From: Acuticoccus sp051016205
GTDB taxonomy: Bacteria > Pseudomonadota > Alphaproteobacteria > Rhizobiales > Amorphaceae
NCBI GenBank assembly: GCA_051016205.1
Contig: CP136534.1
Coordinates: 4,774,001-4,838,000, forward strand
DNA length: 64,000 bases
Direction of reading: 5' to 3'
A model generated the notes under the pieces. It had not been told where the DNA came from. It saw only the letters and a list, made by a program, of their open reading frames with translations, and did not search any database. Made by a program: the position numbers and the translations under genes. Positions 43,080-52,700 of this stretch are shown here, one piece after another; the first letter of the stretch is position 1, and the number at the start of each line of letters is the position of its first letter.

Positions 43080-44069
43080 TTACGCGCCGGCGGCTTGGAT
43101 TTTCTCCCAAGCGCCTGCGCCATAGACCTCGTCGGCAAGGCGGCGGTTCAGCGGCTCAAGCTCGGCGACGAGGTTGGAGGCGTCAATGTTGAGGAGCGCA
43201 TCGTCCCCATTGGCCCCCGCCCAGGCTTCAAGGTCGGTCTGCTTGGAGGCAAGGCCGGCCTCGTAATAGGACACTTCCTCAAGGTCGTTGAAGGAGGTGA
43301 CGAGAAGCTCCTGCTGGTCGGCAGGCAGCCCACCCCACGAGCGGGTGGAGATCGCCTGTTTGTCGAGGGCAAGACCGAAGTCGGGCACCACAACGTGCTT
43401 GCACACCTCATAGAACTTGAACTGGACAGCAGGGTTGAGCGCCGTCAACAGCCCGTCGACAATGCCGCTTTGGAGGGCAAGGTAGACCTCGTTGAAGGGG
43501 ATCGGCGTCGGCACCCCTTCAAAGAAGGCGACCCCTTCCACACAGCCTTTAATCTGCGGCGTGCGAATCTTGCGGCCTTTGATGTCCGACAGCTTCTCGA
43601 CAGGCTCCTTCAGCATCAAATTGTAGCCGCCGAGCCGGCCCACACCCAGAAGGCGGGCACGGTAGCGATCCTCAAGGGCCTTTGAGGCCTGGGCGCCGAT
43701 CTCGCTCTCCATCACTGCTTTGGCGTGCTTGCCGTCGCGGAAGAAGTAGGGGCTGTAGAAGATGTCGAACTCGTCGGTGCCGGTGTAGGCGCCGTTGTAC
43801 ATGTCGAGCGATCCGAGAGCCATGGACTCGATGAGCTGCTTCTCACCGCCCAGCGTGCCGGCGAAGATCTCGAACGACAGGTCGCCGTCGGTTGCCTTGG
43901 AGAGCGTTTCCGACAGCGTGGCGTTGAAGGTGTTGGACAGTGTGGTCGGCGCGCCGGCATTGCCGTAGCGCAGCACCGTTGCCGCATGGGCGCTTGAGGG
44001 AAGCATGGATGAGGCGGCGAGCGCGGCAGCGCCCCCCATCATGGTGCGGCGTGTGAGGTTGAACGACAT
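43080..44069 (-). CDS. dctP: TRAP transporter substrate-binding protein DctP
   Basis: Periplasmic binding protein of a tripartite ATP-independent importer, 329 aa. The signal starts NLTRRTMMGGAAALAAS and may be a Tat signal (twin Arg), with cleavage near SAHA. The DctP signature region KGRKIRTPQIKGCVEGVAFF followed by PIPFNEVYLALQSGIVDG contains the Arg that binds a carboxylate. The ligand is thus probably an organic acid. It lies 27 bases after dctM. Confidence 0.9.
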   Translation of the reverse strand: MSFNLTRRTMMGGAAALAASSMLPSSAHAATVLRYGNAGAPTTLSNTFNATLSETLSKATDGDLSFEIFAGTLGGEKQLIESMALGSLDMYNGAYTGTDEFDIFYSPYFFRDGKHAKAVMESEIGAQASKALEDRYRARLLGVGRLGGYNLMLKEPVEKLSDIKGRKIRTPQIKGCVEGVAFFEGVPTPIPFNEVYLALQSGIVDGLLTALNPAVQFKFYEVCKHVVVPDFGLALDKQAISTRSWGGLPADQQELLVTSFNDLEEVSYYEAGLASKQTDLEAWAGANGDDALLNIDASNLVAELEPLNRRLADEVYGAGAWEKIQAAGA

Positions 44070-44096
44070 CGGTGGTCCTCCGTTTGTGTTCTTAGC

Positions 44097-45389
44097 TCAT
44101 CTGAGGAGCAGGTTGGGCAGGAACAGCGTGATCGCCGGCACGTAGGTGAGCACGATCAGGCACGTCCATAAGACAATGTAATAGGGCAGCCCGCCCAAAA
44201 AGACGTCGATGATGCCAACGCCCGATATGCGCGACATGACGAACAGGTTGAGCCCGATGGGCGGCGTGATCATCCCCATGACAAGGTTCAAGACCATCAC
44301 CAGGCCGAGGTGGATGGGGTCGACGCCAAGGCCCGTCATCAACGGGAAGAGGATGGGCGACAAGATCAGCATCAACGGCAATGGGTCCAGGAACGTGCCC
44401 AGCATCAACAGCGCAACGTTGATGATGATGAACAGAACATAAGGGTTCTGCGACAAGGTCAGCAGCGTGTCGGAGATCATGGCGCCAAGGCCGGCCAGCA
44501 CCGCGATGGAGCCGAAAATCTGGCTCATTGCCACCGTCATCATGATGACGGCCGTGGTGAGGGAGGCGCCGACGGCCGCTGCCAGAAAGTCCGACGGGCT
44601 CAACTCGCGGTAGACGAAGACGCCGAGCGCAAGCGTATAGAGGACGACGACGGCAGCCGATTCGGTGGGCGTTGCAATGCCCAACACCTTCGTCATGACG
44701 ATGATGAAGGGGGCGCCCAACGGAAGGAGGCCGCTGCGCACGGCAGACCACCGTTCCCGCGAGGCCATCTTGGGTTCTGTGGGCAGGTTCCTGCGACGGG
44801 CGAGGAAGCCGCTCATCAAAATGAGGCCCACATAGAGAAAAAGGCCCGGCAAGATGCCAGCGATAAACAACTCGCCCACGGAGATGTTGGCAATGGAGGC
44901 GAGCAGGATGAACATGATCGACGGCGGGATGATGGGCGCCATGGTGGCCGCTGCCGAAATCACCCCCGCCGCATAGCGCGAGGAGTAGCCGCGCCGCTTC
45001 ATTTCAGGGATGAGCACAGACCCGGTCGCTGCCGCATCGGCAACGGCAGAGCCTGAAATGCCGGCCATGAAGAGGTTGCCGGTGATGCCCACATTGGCAA
45101 GACCGCCAGGCCTATGGGCCACGAGGCTGGCGGCAAAGTTGATGAGCCTTCGGGTGACGCCGCACTTGGTCATCAACTCGCCGGCGAAGACGAACATGGG
45201 GATGGCAAGGAGCGCGTAGCTGTCCACGCCGTTGGTCATGCTTTGGGCGAAGAGGACGGGGTCGATGGGCCGATCGGCAAACTGGCTCAAGGCGATGAAG
45301 CCGAGCGCGGCCACGCCAATGGCGTAGGCGATGTCCATCCCCAAAAGGACGAACATAAACAATAAGATGATCGCAAGAGCTAGGAGCAT
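44097..45389 (-). CDS. dctM: TRAP transporter large membrane subunit DctM
   Basis: Large TRAP permease, 430 aa with about 12 hydrophobic segments. Hallmarks are PMFVFAGELMTKCGVTRRLI, GGLANVGITGNLFMAGISGS, and GVDPIHLGLVMVLNL followed by GMITPPIGLN. I use the ATG at 45389, which gives the family's usual hydrophobic N-terminus; a GTG at 45422 is an alternative. Driven by a Na+ gradient together with DctQ. Confidence 0.9.
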   Translation of the reverse strand: MLLALAIILLFMFVLLGMDIAYAIGVAALGFIALSQFADRPIDPVLFAQSMTNGVDSYALLAIPMFVFAGELMTKCGVTRRLINFAASLVAHRPGGLANVGITGNLFMAGISGSAVADAAATGSVLIPEMKRRGYSSRYAAGVISAAATMAPIIPPSIMFILLASIANISVGELFIAGILPGLFLYVGLILMSGFLARRRNLPTEPKMASRERWSAVRSGLLPLGAPFIIVMTKVLGIATPTESAAVVVLYTLALGVFVYRELSPSDFLAAAVGASLTTAVIMMTVAMSQIFGSIAVLAGLGAMISDTLLTLSQNPYVLFIIINVALLMLGTFLDPLPLMLILSPILFPLMTGLGVDPIHLGLVMVLNLVMGMITPPIGLNLFVMSRISGVGIIDVFLGGLPYYIVLWTCLIVLTYVPAITLFLPNLLLR

Positions 45390-45452
45390 CGGGGCCGCAA
45401 GGTTCCGGTCATGGGAGGGCACGCGGCGCGCTGACGCATGACCGCCATCTCA

Positions 45453-45965
45453 TCAGTGTCCCTTGTCCGCGATGGCGCCTGAGCGGTCAGGCTGCCCCCG
45501 CAAGATGCGCGCGATCCTGATGAACTCGTTAATGAGGAGGAGGCACGCACCGATGGGCAAAGCGAGGTATTTCCACCCCTCGGACAGGCCCGTGGCAAGG
45601 GAATCGAAATTGCGCGTCAGCTGGTAGATGGGAACCGAGTACCACAAGATGACCAGAAGCATCGCCACCACGATGAGGTGCATGATGAGCTCGATGATGA
45701 TCCGCGGCTTTTTGGGGACACGGTCAATCAGAACGGTCATGCGGATATTGGCGCCAGACAGGTACGCAAAGCCCGCGCCCACGAAGATCATCCACACGAA
45801 CAGGAGTTTTGGCAGCTCCTCCCCCCACATGGGCGGCGCACCGAAGAAGTAGCGCATGATGACCGAGTAGAGGACGAGGGAGGTGAAGACGACGAGGACG
45901 GTGCCGCACAGGACGCTGCCGACCAGCCGGACGCGGTTCGCAAACCCGTTCGCGCGCGATTCCAT
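45453..45965 (-). CDS. dctQ: TRAP transporter small membrane subunit DctQ
   Basis: Small TRAP permease of 170 aa with four membrane segments. Typical DctQ features are VIMRYFFGAPPMWGEELPKL and FVGAGFAYLSGANIRM. The ATG at 45965 is preceded by GGAGG at seven bases and starts the 13-gene minus-strand operon. The palindrome at 45991-46001 lies just upstream. Confidence 0.88.
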   Translation of the reverse strand: MESRANGFANRVRLVGSVLCGTVLVVFTSLVLYSVIMRYFFGAPPMWGEELPKLLFVWMIFVGAGFAYLSGANIRMTVLIDRVPKKPRIIIELIMHLIVVAMLLVILWYSVPIYQLTRNFDSLATGLSEGWKYLALPIGACLLLINEFIRIARILRGQPDRSGAIADKGH

Positions 45966-45990
45966 GCTCCTCCGTTCTGCTTTTACTACA

Positions 45991-46001
45991 TTGTTGCACA
46001 A
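45991..46001. promoter_or_regulatory. Candidate operator palindrome TTGTTGCACAA
   Basis: TTGT-N3-ACAA lies in the 186-base gap between divergent dctQ and the FAD-protein gene. FadR-subfamily GntR regulators of TRAP operons bind sites of this general form, but the only GntR in this window is HutC-type, so the cognate regulator is unclear. No convincing -35/-10 pair was identified around it. Confidence 0.35.
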
Positions 46002-46151
46002 CGTCTTTTGCACGCGCTGGCGCGCCTGCGGGGCCGGCGTTACCGTTCGGCTAGCGTGCAGTAAACCACCCGACTTGTCCACACGGTGGATTCCGGCGCA
46101 AGCTCAATCGTGTCGACCATTAAGGGTCTGCAATGGAGGAGAACGGGCGCT

Positions 46152-47603
46152 GTGAACGCAATCGATGTGATGGTGATCGGCGCTGGAACGTCCGGGATGC
46201 CCCTTGCCATTGAGGCGGTGGCGCAGGGCGCCAAGGTCCTTGTGGTCGAGCAGAGCGAGCGGGTCGGCGGGACACTTCACGTCAGCCTTGGCCAGATGAG
46301 CGGCGCTGACACACGCCTTCAGCGCGCGCAGGGCATCGAAGACACTGCGGACGACCACCTCGCCGACATTGCCCGCATCAACCGCGGCACGGGCCGATCG
46401 GACCTTTTGGCCCGGACCGTGCCACGCCAGGGCGAGACCATCGACTGGCTGATGGACAATGGCTTTGACATGGCGCCCGAGTGCCCCGCCATCCTCCACC
46501 TCCACGAGGCCTATCGCATACCGCGCACCTACTGGGGGCGGGAGGGCGGCCTCTCGGTCCTCCACGCGCTCACGCCTGCCTTTGAGGCCGCGATGGCTGC
46601 ATCCTGCGCACAGCTGCGGCTCGGCACACGGGCGGAGGCGCTCATCAATGGCCCCGGCGGCAAGGTCTTGGGTGCTGTCCTTCGCAACCTTTCCACCGGC
46701 AGCACTGAGGAGGTGCGCGCACGCCATGTGGTGCTTGCAAGCGGCGGCTACGGTGCGAGCGCCAGCCTGTTTGCCCGCCTCACTGACGGGCGCCGTTTGG
46801 TGACGGCCGCGCCCGAAACCTCCACAGGCACGGGCCTTATGATGGCTGAAGCCGTTGGCGCACAGCTGACAGGCGCGGACAAATACCTTCCCACCTACGC
46901 CGCGGTGGCACCGCCTGACGGCAAGGAGCGCGTGGAATGGCGCCAGGTGCCAAGCCTCACGCCCCAGGTGCGCCTGCCCTTCGAACTGCACCTTGACCGA
47001 CAGGGCCGCCGCTTCGTGCGGGAAGATCATGACAGTGTCGACGCGCGGGAAAATGCCCTCAACGCCCTCCCTGACCTCTCGTTCTGGTGCATCTTTGACG
47101 ATCATATCCTGAGCGAAGCCCCGCCTCTCCTGCCGGGCTGGACCGACGAAGAGCTTGCCGCTGCCTGGCGCGATCATCCCTCTTTCGCTGCGGCAGAGGG
47201 GCTTGACGCGCTCGCCTCAGCCACTGGGATGACGGCAGCAACACTGAAACGGACCATTGCCGGCTACAACGACGCCCTCAAGAGCGGGCAAGCCGACCCC
47301 ATGGGGCGCACGCACCGACCGCTGGCGATCGAGGGTCCCGGCTATCGCGCCATCCTCATGCACGGCATGGTTTTGAAGACGCCGGCGGGCCTTGATGTGG
47401 ACGATCATCTTCGTGTGCGCGGCAAGGATGGCCAACCCATCGAAGGGCTTTATGCGGTGGGAGAGGCCATCGGCGGAGCGGCCCTTTCCGGCAAAGGCTT
47501 CGTGAGCGGGATGAGCGTCACCCCTGCCCTCACCCTTGGCCGCTGGCTCGGCGCACGGCTTGGGGAGGCGGCGACCACCGCTTGCGTAGAGGCGGCGCAG
47601 TGA
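46152..47603 (+). CDS. FAD-dependent fumarate-reductase/ketosteroid-dehydrogenase-like flavoprotein
   Basis: Flavoprotein of 483 aa. The FAD motif is VMVIGAGTSGMPLAIEAVAQ, and the C-terminal FAD contact is GLYAVGEAIGGAALSGKGFV followed by SGMSVTPALTLGRWLG, typical for the FrdA/3-ketosteroid-delta-1-dehydrogenase superfamily. No haem or Fe-S domain is attached. The GTG at 46152 has GGAGGA at 46135-46140; in-frame codons upstream are less likely. First of three coupled plus-strand genes. Confidence 0.84.
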   Translation: MNAIDVMVIGAGTSGMPLAIEAVAQGAKVLVVEQSERVGGTLHVSLGQMSGADTRLQRAQGIEDTADDHLADIARINRGTGRSDLLARTVPRQGETIDWLMDNGFDMAPECPAILHLHEAYRIPRTYWGREGGLSVLHALTPAFEAAMAASCAQLRLGTRAEALINGPGGKVLGAVLRNLSTGSTEEVRARHVVLASGGYGASASLFARLTDGRRLVTAAPETSTGTGLMMAEAVGAQLTGADKYLPTYAAVAPPDGKERVEWRQVPSLTPQVRLPFELHLDRQGRRFVREDHDSVDARENALNALPDLSFWCIFDDHILSEAPPLLPGWTDEELAAAWRDHPSFAAAEGLDALASATGMTAATLKRTIAGYNDALKSGQADPMGRTHRPLAIEGPGYRAILMHGMVLKTPAGLDVDDHLRVRGKDGQPIEGLYAVGEAIGGAALSGKGFVSGMSVTPALTLGRWLGARLGEAATTACVEAAQ

Positions 47604-48445
47604 CCGGCGCGATCATGCGTCGCCGTTTCATCGATGTGGGCGCGGCACAAGTCCACGCGCGGGTGGCGGGGCCCGAAAGCGGTCGGCCGCTGGTGGCAAT
47701 CCACCCCTCCCCAGGCTCTTCAAAGCAGCTTGAGACTCTGGTGGAAGGCCTTGCCGACGAAGGGTTTTTCGTGGTGGCGCCAGACACTGCAGGGAACGGT
47801 GATTCCACCCCTTTGTCCACCGACACGCCCACCATCAACGACCTTGCCGATCGCGCGGTGCGGGCGCTGGACAGGCTCGTCCCCGGCCCATTCGACCTTT
47901 ATGGCAGCCACACGGGCGCCTCCATCGCCATGGAGATTGCCATTGCCCACCCCGGCCGCGTGGGCCGCCTGATCCTGGACGGCATGGGCCTTTACGCGGC
48001 CGACCTGAAGTCCGAGGTGCTTGACCGGTACGCCAGAGAAATCCGCCCCGACGCGGAGGCAACGCACCTCATGAAGGTCTGGCACTTTTGCCGAGACCAG
48101 TATCTGTTCTGGCCCTACTACAACCGTACCGATGCGGGGCGCCTGCCCAACGGTCTGCCTGACGATGACACGTTGCACGACTTCGTTGTGGAGGTGTTGA
48201 AGGCCATGCGCAGCTACCACCGCTCCTACCGCGCAGCCTTCCGCCACCCCAAGCGCGACCGCCTCCCGCTTATCGATTGTCCGACGCTGGTGATCTCCTC
48301 CCCATCCGACATGCTGCACGAGTATGCGGGCGAGGTGGCCTCACTGGTCAAGAACGCCCGGCAGGAGGCACTCCTGCCGTGGGCGGACACAGCCCACCAT
48401 GGCCACACCGTGAAAACCATCGCGGCATTCTTGCACGACGACTGA
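47600..48445 (+). CDS. Alpha/beta-hydrolase-fold protein with His at the nucleophile position (copy 2)
   Basis: Protein of 281 aa, paralogue of 22292-23143. The oxyanion segment is IHPSPGSSKQL and the elbow is DLYGSHTGASIA, so G-S-H-T-G replaces G-x-S-x-G here too. Unlike copy 1, a C-terminal His cluster (TAHHGHTV) remains. The GTG start overlaps the FAD gene stop; an ATG five codons in (47615) matches the paralogue start slightly better. Reaction unknown. Confidence 0.8.
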   Translation: MTGAIMRRRFIDVGAAQVHARVAGPESGRPLVAIHPSPGSSKQLETLVEGLADEGFFVVAPDTAGNGDSTPLSTDTPTINDLADRAVRALDRLVPGPFDLYGSHTGASIAMEIAIAHPGRVGRLILDGMGLYAADLKSEVLDRYAREIRPDAEATHLMKVWHFCRDQYLFWPYYNRTDAGRLPNGLPDDDTLHDFVVEVLKAMRSYHRSYRAAFRHPKRDRLPLIDCPTLVISSPSDMLHEYAGEVASLVKNARQEALLPWADTAHHGHTVKTIAAFLHDD

Positions 48446-48462
48446 AACCCGCAGAGGGAACC

Positions 48463-49755
48463 ATGAACAACCAAAGAAGCGCCCGCCCGACGTCCTGCGG
48501 TTCAGAGCAGATGGTGTGCGGCGAAATGATCGCTAACGAAGCTGTCAGGCAAAGGACTGGCGCGGGCGTGCGCATGGATCTGCCACGGCGTGCAAAGCGG
48601 TGCGCGACCGCCATGGCCTTTGCCGCAGCAACGATTGCCGGCGTGGTGGCAGCGCAGGCAGAGCCGCTGCCGCAGCCTCTTGCCGACGCCATTTCCAAAC
48701 GGCTCGACGACAGCCTTGGGACGAACGGTGTGCCGGGGTTCGCCTTCGCCATTGTCGAAAAGGGCAAAGGCATCGTGTTCGTCCGCCGCCAGGGCCAGGC
48801 CGATGTGGAACAGTCACGCGATGTGGACGCCCGCTCGGTGTTTCCCTACGCCTCGATCACCAAGACGTTCACGGCCCTTGCCATCATGCTTCTCCAGGAG
48901 GACGGCGCGCTCTCGGTGGACGACACGCTGGCAAAGACCCTGCCGGACTTTCCCAACGCCGACGCCATAACGCTGCGCGATCTGTTGGTGCACACCTCAG
49001 GCATTGCGGACTTCACCGCCATTCCCGCCTTCCTCGATGCCCAGTACCGCAATTGGACCCCTCAGGCGCTGGTCGATCTGGTGAAGGCGGCGCCTGTGGA
49101 CTTCGCACCAGGCGCTAAGTGTTCCTACAACGACTCCGGTTACATCCTTCTGGGCTTGGTGGTCGAAAAGGTCAGCGGCAAGGACTTCATGACCTTCGTT
49201 CGCGAACGGATCTCTGCCCCCCTCGACATGCAAAGCGTCGCCCCCGGGGACAGAGCCGCCATCGTGCCCCACAGGGTCGAGGGCTATGCAAAGGTCAAAG
49301 ACACGCTTCAAAACGCGCCGGCCTACAGCCTGTCCGCCCCTTGGGCTGCCGGCGGTCTTACAGGCAATCTAGGCGATCTCATGATGCTGCCAGGCGTGTT
49401 GCGGGACGGCGGCCCCCTCATCACCGATGAGAGCCGAGCGGCGATGGTCGCACCGGCGACCCTGGCGAATGGATCGCCTTGCACCTATCCGCTCCCTGGT
49501 GGGTCAGGCAGTTACGGGTTCGGCCTGGAACTGGTCACACTCGACGCGCTCGGCACGCACAGGGCCATCGGCAAGAGTGGCGTCTTTCCAGGCTACAGCG
49601 GCTACTACGCGCTGATCGAGGGCACGGACTATGCCATCGGCGCGCTTGCCAACAAGGACGGGAGCCTGGACACCGTCGCCTCCACCGTGCTCGACATTGC
49701 GGCCCTACTCCTCAAGGCTGCCGCGCCCGCGCCTCAATCAGGTGCGCGGCAATAG
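48463..49755 (+). CDS. Exported serine beta-lactamase-fold hydrolase
   Basis: Protein of up to 430 aa of the class C beta-lactamase/D-aminopeptidase/esterase family. The SxxK motif is SITK, the second motif YND sits in CSYNDSGY, and the third motif is KSG in IGKSGVFPGYSG instead of the usual HxG. A Sec signal (ATAMAFAAATIAGVVAAQA) follows a long N-terminal stretch; AGAGGGA supports the ATG at 48463, but an ATG at 48574 would give a normal-length signal peptide. Its 3' end overlaps the PKS gene on the other strand by 44 bases. Confidence 0.82.
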   Translation: MNNQRSARPTSCGSEQMVCGEMIANEAVRQRTGAGVRMDLPRRAKRCATAMAFAAATIAGVVAAQAEPLPQPLADAISKRLDDSLGTNGVPGFAFAIVEKGKGIVFVRRQGQADVEQSRDVDARSVFPYASITKTFTALAIMLLQEDGALSVDDTLAKTLPDFPNADAITLRDLLVHTSGIADFTAIPAFLDAQYRNWTPQALVDLVKAAPVDFAPGAKCSYNDSGYILLGLVVEKVSGKDFMTFVRERISAPLDMQSVAPGDRAAIVPHRVEGYAKVKDTLQNAPAYSLSAPWAAGGLTGNLGDLMMLPGVLRDGGPLITDESRAAMVAPATLANGSPCTYPLPGGSGSYGFGLELVTLDALGTHRAIGKSGVFPGYSGYYALIEGTDYAIGALANKDGSLDTVASTVLDIAALLLKAAAPAPQSGARQ

Positions 49756-52700
49756 CGTGCACGAACGGCGCGTTCATCATCGACAGGTGGTCACCCTCCA
49801 CATCCATGACCCGCACCCTTTGCCCGAGCCGCTGCACCCACGCGCGCTGCGGGTCGGCCGGCATATGCGCCATTCGCGTGCCGGCCCGCAAGAACAAGAC
49901 CTCAGGGTCGCGGATCGGCTCGATAACGTAGCTGCGCATCGCATCGGTATTGGCTGAGAAGATCTGAAGGTGAAGGTCAAGCTCTTCCGGCGTGATGCCG
50001 GCGGGCAGTGCATTGCCGCACACTGCGATCAGCCGCTCGATCTGCTGCGCCCTTGTCAGGGGCTGGAGCGCCTCGACCTCAATGGTCTGGCCGAGGATCC
50101 CTGCCACATAAGAGATGGTGTAGGCATCGCTGACGAGTTCGCGCGGCAGTGCCTCCATGGCCGGCGTGTCGATGAGGGCAAGGAGCGCGACGTGCTCGCC
50201 AGCCTGTTGGAGCTGGCGCGCAATTTCGTAGGCGAGCATGCCGCCGAAGGATGAACCGGCAAGGTGGTAGGGACCTTCGCTCTGGACTGTGCGCATGGCC
50301 GACAACAGTCGCGCGGCGTTCTGCGCAACATCCATCGACGGCGACACCTGCCCGTCCAGCGCACTGGACTGAAGGCCATAAATTGGCCAGTCCGAGGGAA
50401 GTGCGGCCGCAAGGGGGGCGTAAAGGTCCACCGTCCCGCCCACCGCGTGGGGAAGGAAAAGGGCTCGCTTGCCCGCCTCGCCCGCGCGAAGGGTGACGAG
50501 TTCGAACGGGCGCGCCGGGGTGTCGACGTCCTCGGCGATCCGCTGTGCAAGGGCAGACGGGGTCTGCGCTTCGGCAAGGATCGAGGGCAGAAGGTGGGTC
50601 CCAAGCCGGTGATTGAGCGCGGCGACGATGCGAACGGCAAGAAGGGAATCGCCGCCGAGATCATAATAATTGCTCTCAGCGGTGACCGGGCAGGCAAGGT
50701 GCTCTCCCCACAGCCGGCAAATCTGCACCAGCACGGGCTCGCTCCCGATGCTCGGCTCTTGCACCATCTGAGGCACCGGGCGGGCAGTGTCGATGCCGTC
50801 GCCCGCCTCGCCGGGCGATGCAACCCAATGGCGCGTGCGTTCGAACGGGTATGGCGGCAGAGGAATGCGTTGGCCGTTTGGGGTCAGTGCCCTCGCAAAG
50901 ACTGGCAAACCGGCCGACCAAAGGGCACCTGCGGCCGCCAACGGCGCGCTTGCCGTGCCATCGGGCAGCGCAGGCACGGCGGTGACGGCCTTCCCGTTTG
51001 CGGCCGCGATCTGGCGTACCAGCGTTGAGAGCGCAGACCCCGCCCCCAGCTCCAGGAAGTGATGATGACCCTCGCCAAGGAGCGCTTCCACACCTTCGTA
51101 AAAACGCACAGGCTCGCGCAGATGGCGGGCGTAGTGGGATGGGTCGGTCGCCTCGGCCGGCGTTACCCAGTCACCGCTCAACGTGCTGACGTACCGCGTT
51201 TCCGGCGGGCGAAGGCTGACCTGACCCACGGCCTGTTCCAAAGGGGCCATCGCCCCATCCATCATGGGGGAATGGAAGGCGTGGCCGACGGGAAGGCGTG
51301 CGAACACAACGCCGCGCTGCGCGAGGCGCACCGTCAACGCCTCGACCGCTTCCCTATCGCCGGCGATGACGCACGCATTGGGTCCGTTGATGGCGGCGAC
51401 ACTCAGCTGCCGATCTTCCTGGATAAGATGGGCGGCATCGGACGCTGGGAGCCGGACGGCCACCATCGCGCCCGCGGTCAAATCCTGAATCAGCCTGCCG
51501 CGCAACGCCATGAGGTGCAGGCCGTCCTCAACGCTCATGACGCCGGCAAGGCAGGCGGCCACGTACTCGCCGACGCTATGGCCGATCATCGCGGCCGGAT
51601 CGATGCCCCACTCTGCCAAAAGCTGGGCGAGCGACCATGACAGGGCGAACCCGGCAGGCTGCGCGAACTGAGTACGCTCAAGCGCTGCAACCGCGTCGTC
51701 GTCAGCCGCCTCGCCGAGCAACGCAGGCTCCAGGTCAACGCCTTCGGCACGCAGGATTGCCATGCATCGCGCCAGCGCGGCGCCGAACGCTGGCTCTGCG
51801 TCCGCAAGGTCGCGCGCGATCCCGGCAAGCCGCACGCCCTGGCCGGGAAAGACGAACACAATGCCAGCCGCGGCCTCATCCTGGCGTGTGTACACATCGC
51901 TCTCGTGGAGCAGCCTCAATTGGCTGATCGCATCGACGCGATTGCACGCGGCGACCCCGGCCCTCGCTGTCATCAGCTCACGCGCGGTGGCAAGGGTGAA
52001 GGCGGCATCCTCCACGCGGACGTCCGGCTCGTGCTCCAGGTGGTCGGCAAGGCGGTGGGCAAGGCGCACCGTGGCCGCGGCGGTGCGTGCGCTCAACGCA
52101 AAAAGCACAGTCTGCTTGGGGGCGGGCGGTGGCGTTGGGCTTGGCGGGGCGCGGTGCAAGATCGCATGAGCGTTGGTCCCGCCCATGCCGAACGAGCTGA
52201 TGCCCGCACATCTCCCATCGGCAGCGAACGGGTGTGCGCTCGCCACAAGGCGAAACCGGCCCTCCTCCAGGACGATGCCCTCAGGCGGGACGTAGAGGGA
52301 GGGAGGGACGACGCCGCGGTCGAACATGAGAGCGACCTTGATGAGCCCCGCCATGCCCGCCGCAGCATCCAGATGGCCGATGTTGGCCTTCACGGCCCCC
52401 AGTGTCACCGGCCCGGCATCGCCTGCCCCAGCGAGGGCGCGGCCGAGGGCTGCCACTTCGATGGCATCGCCCAGCGCGGTGCCTGTGCCGTGTGTTTCCA
52501 CATAGCCAATATTTTTCGGTTCTAGCCCCGAATGGGCAAGCGCTTCGGTGATGACCGCGGTCTGCCCACCAACGCCGGGCGCCGTGTAACCGATCTTGTC
52601 GGCCCCATCGTTGTTGACGGCGAAGCCGCGCAAAATGGCGTACACGTGGTCGCCATCGCGCATCGCATCTTCCAGCCGTCGCATGACGACAGCGCCGACA

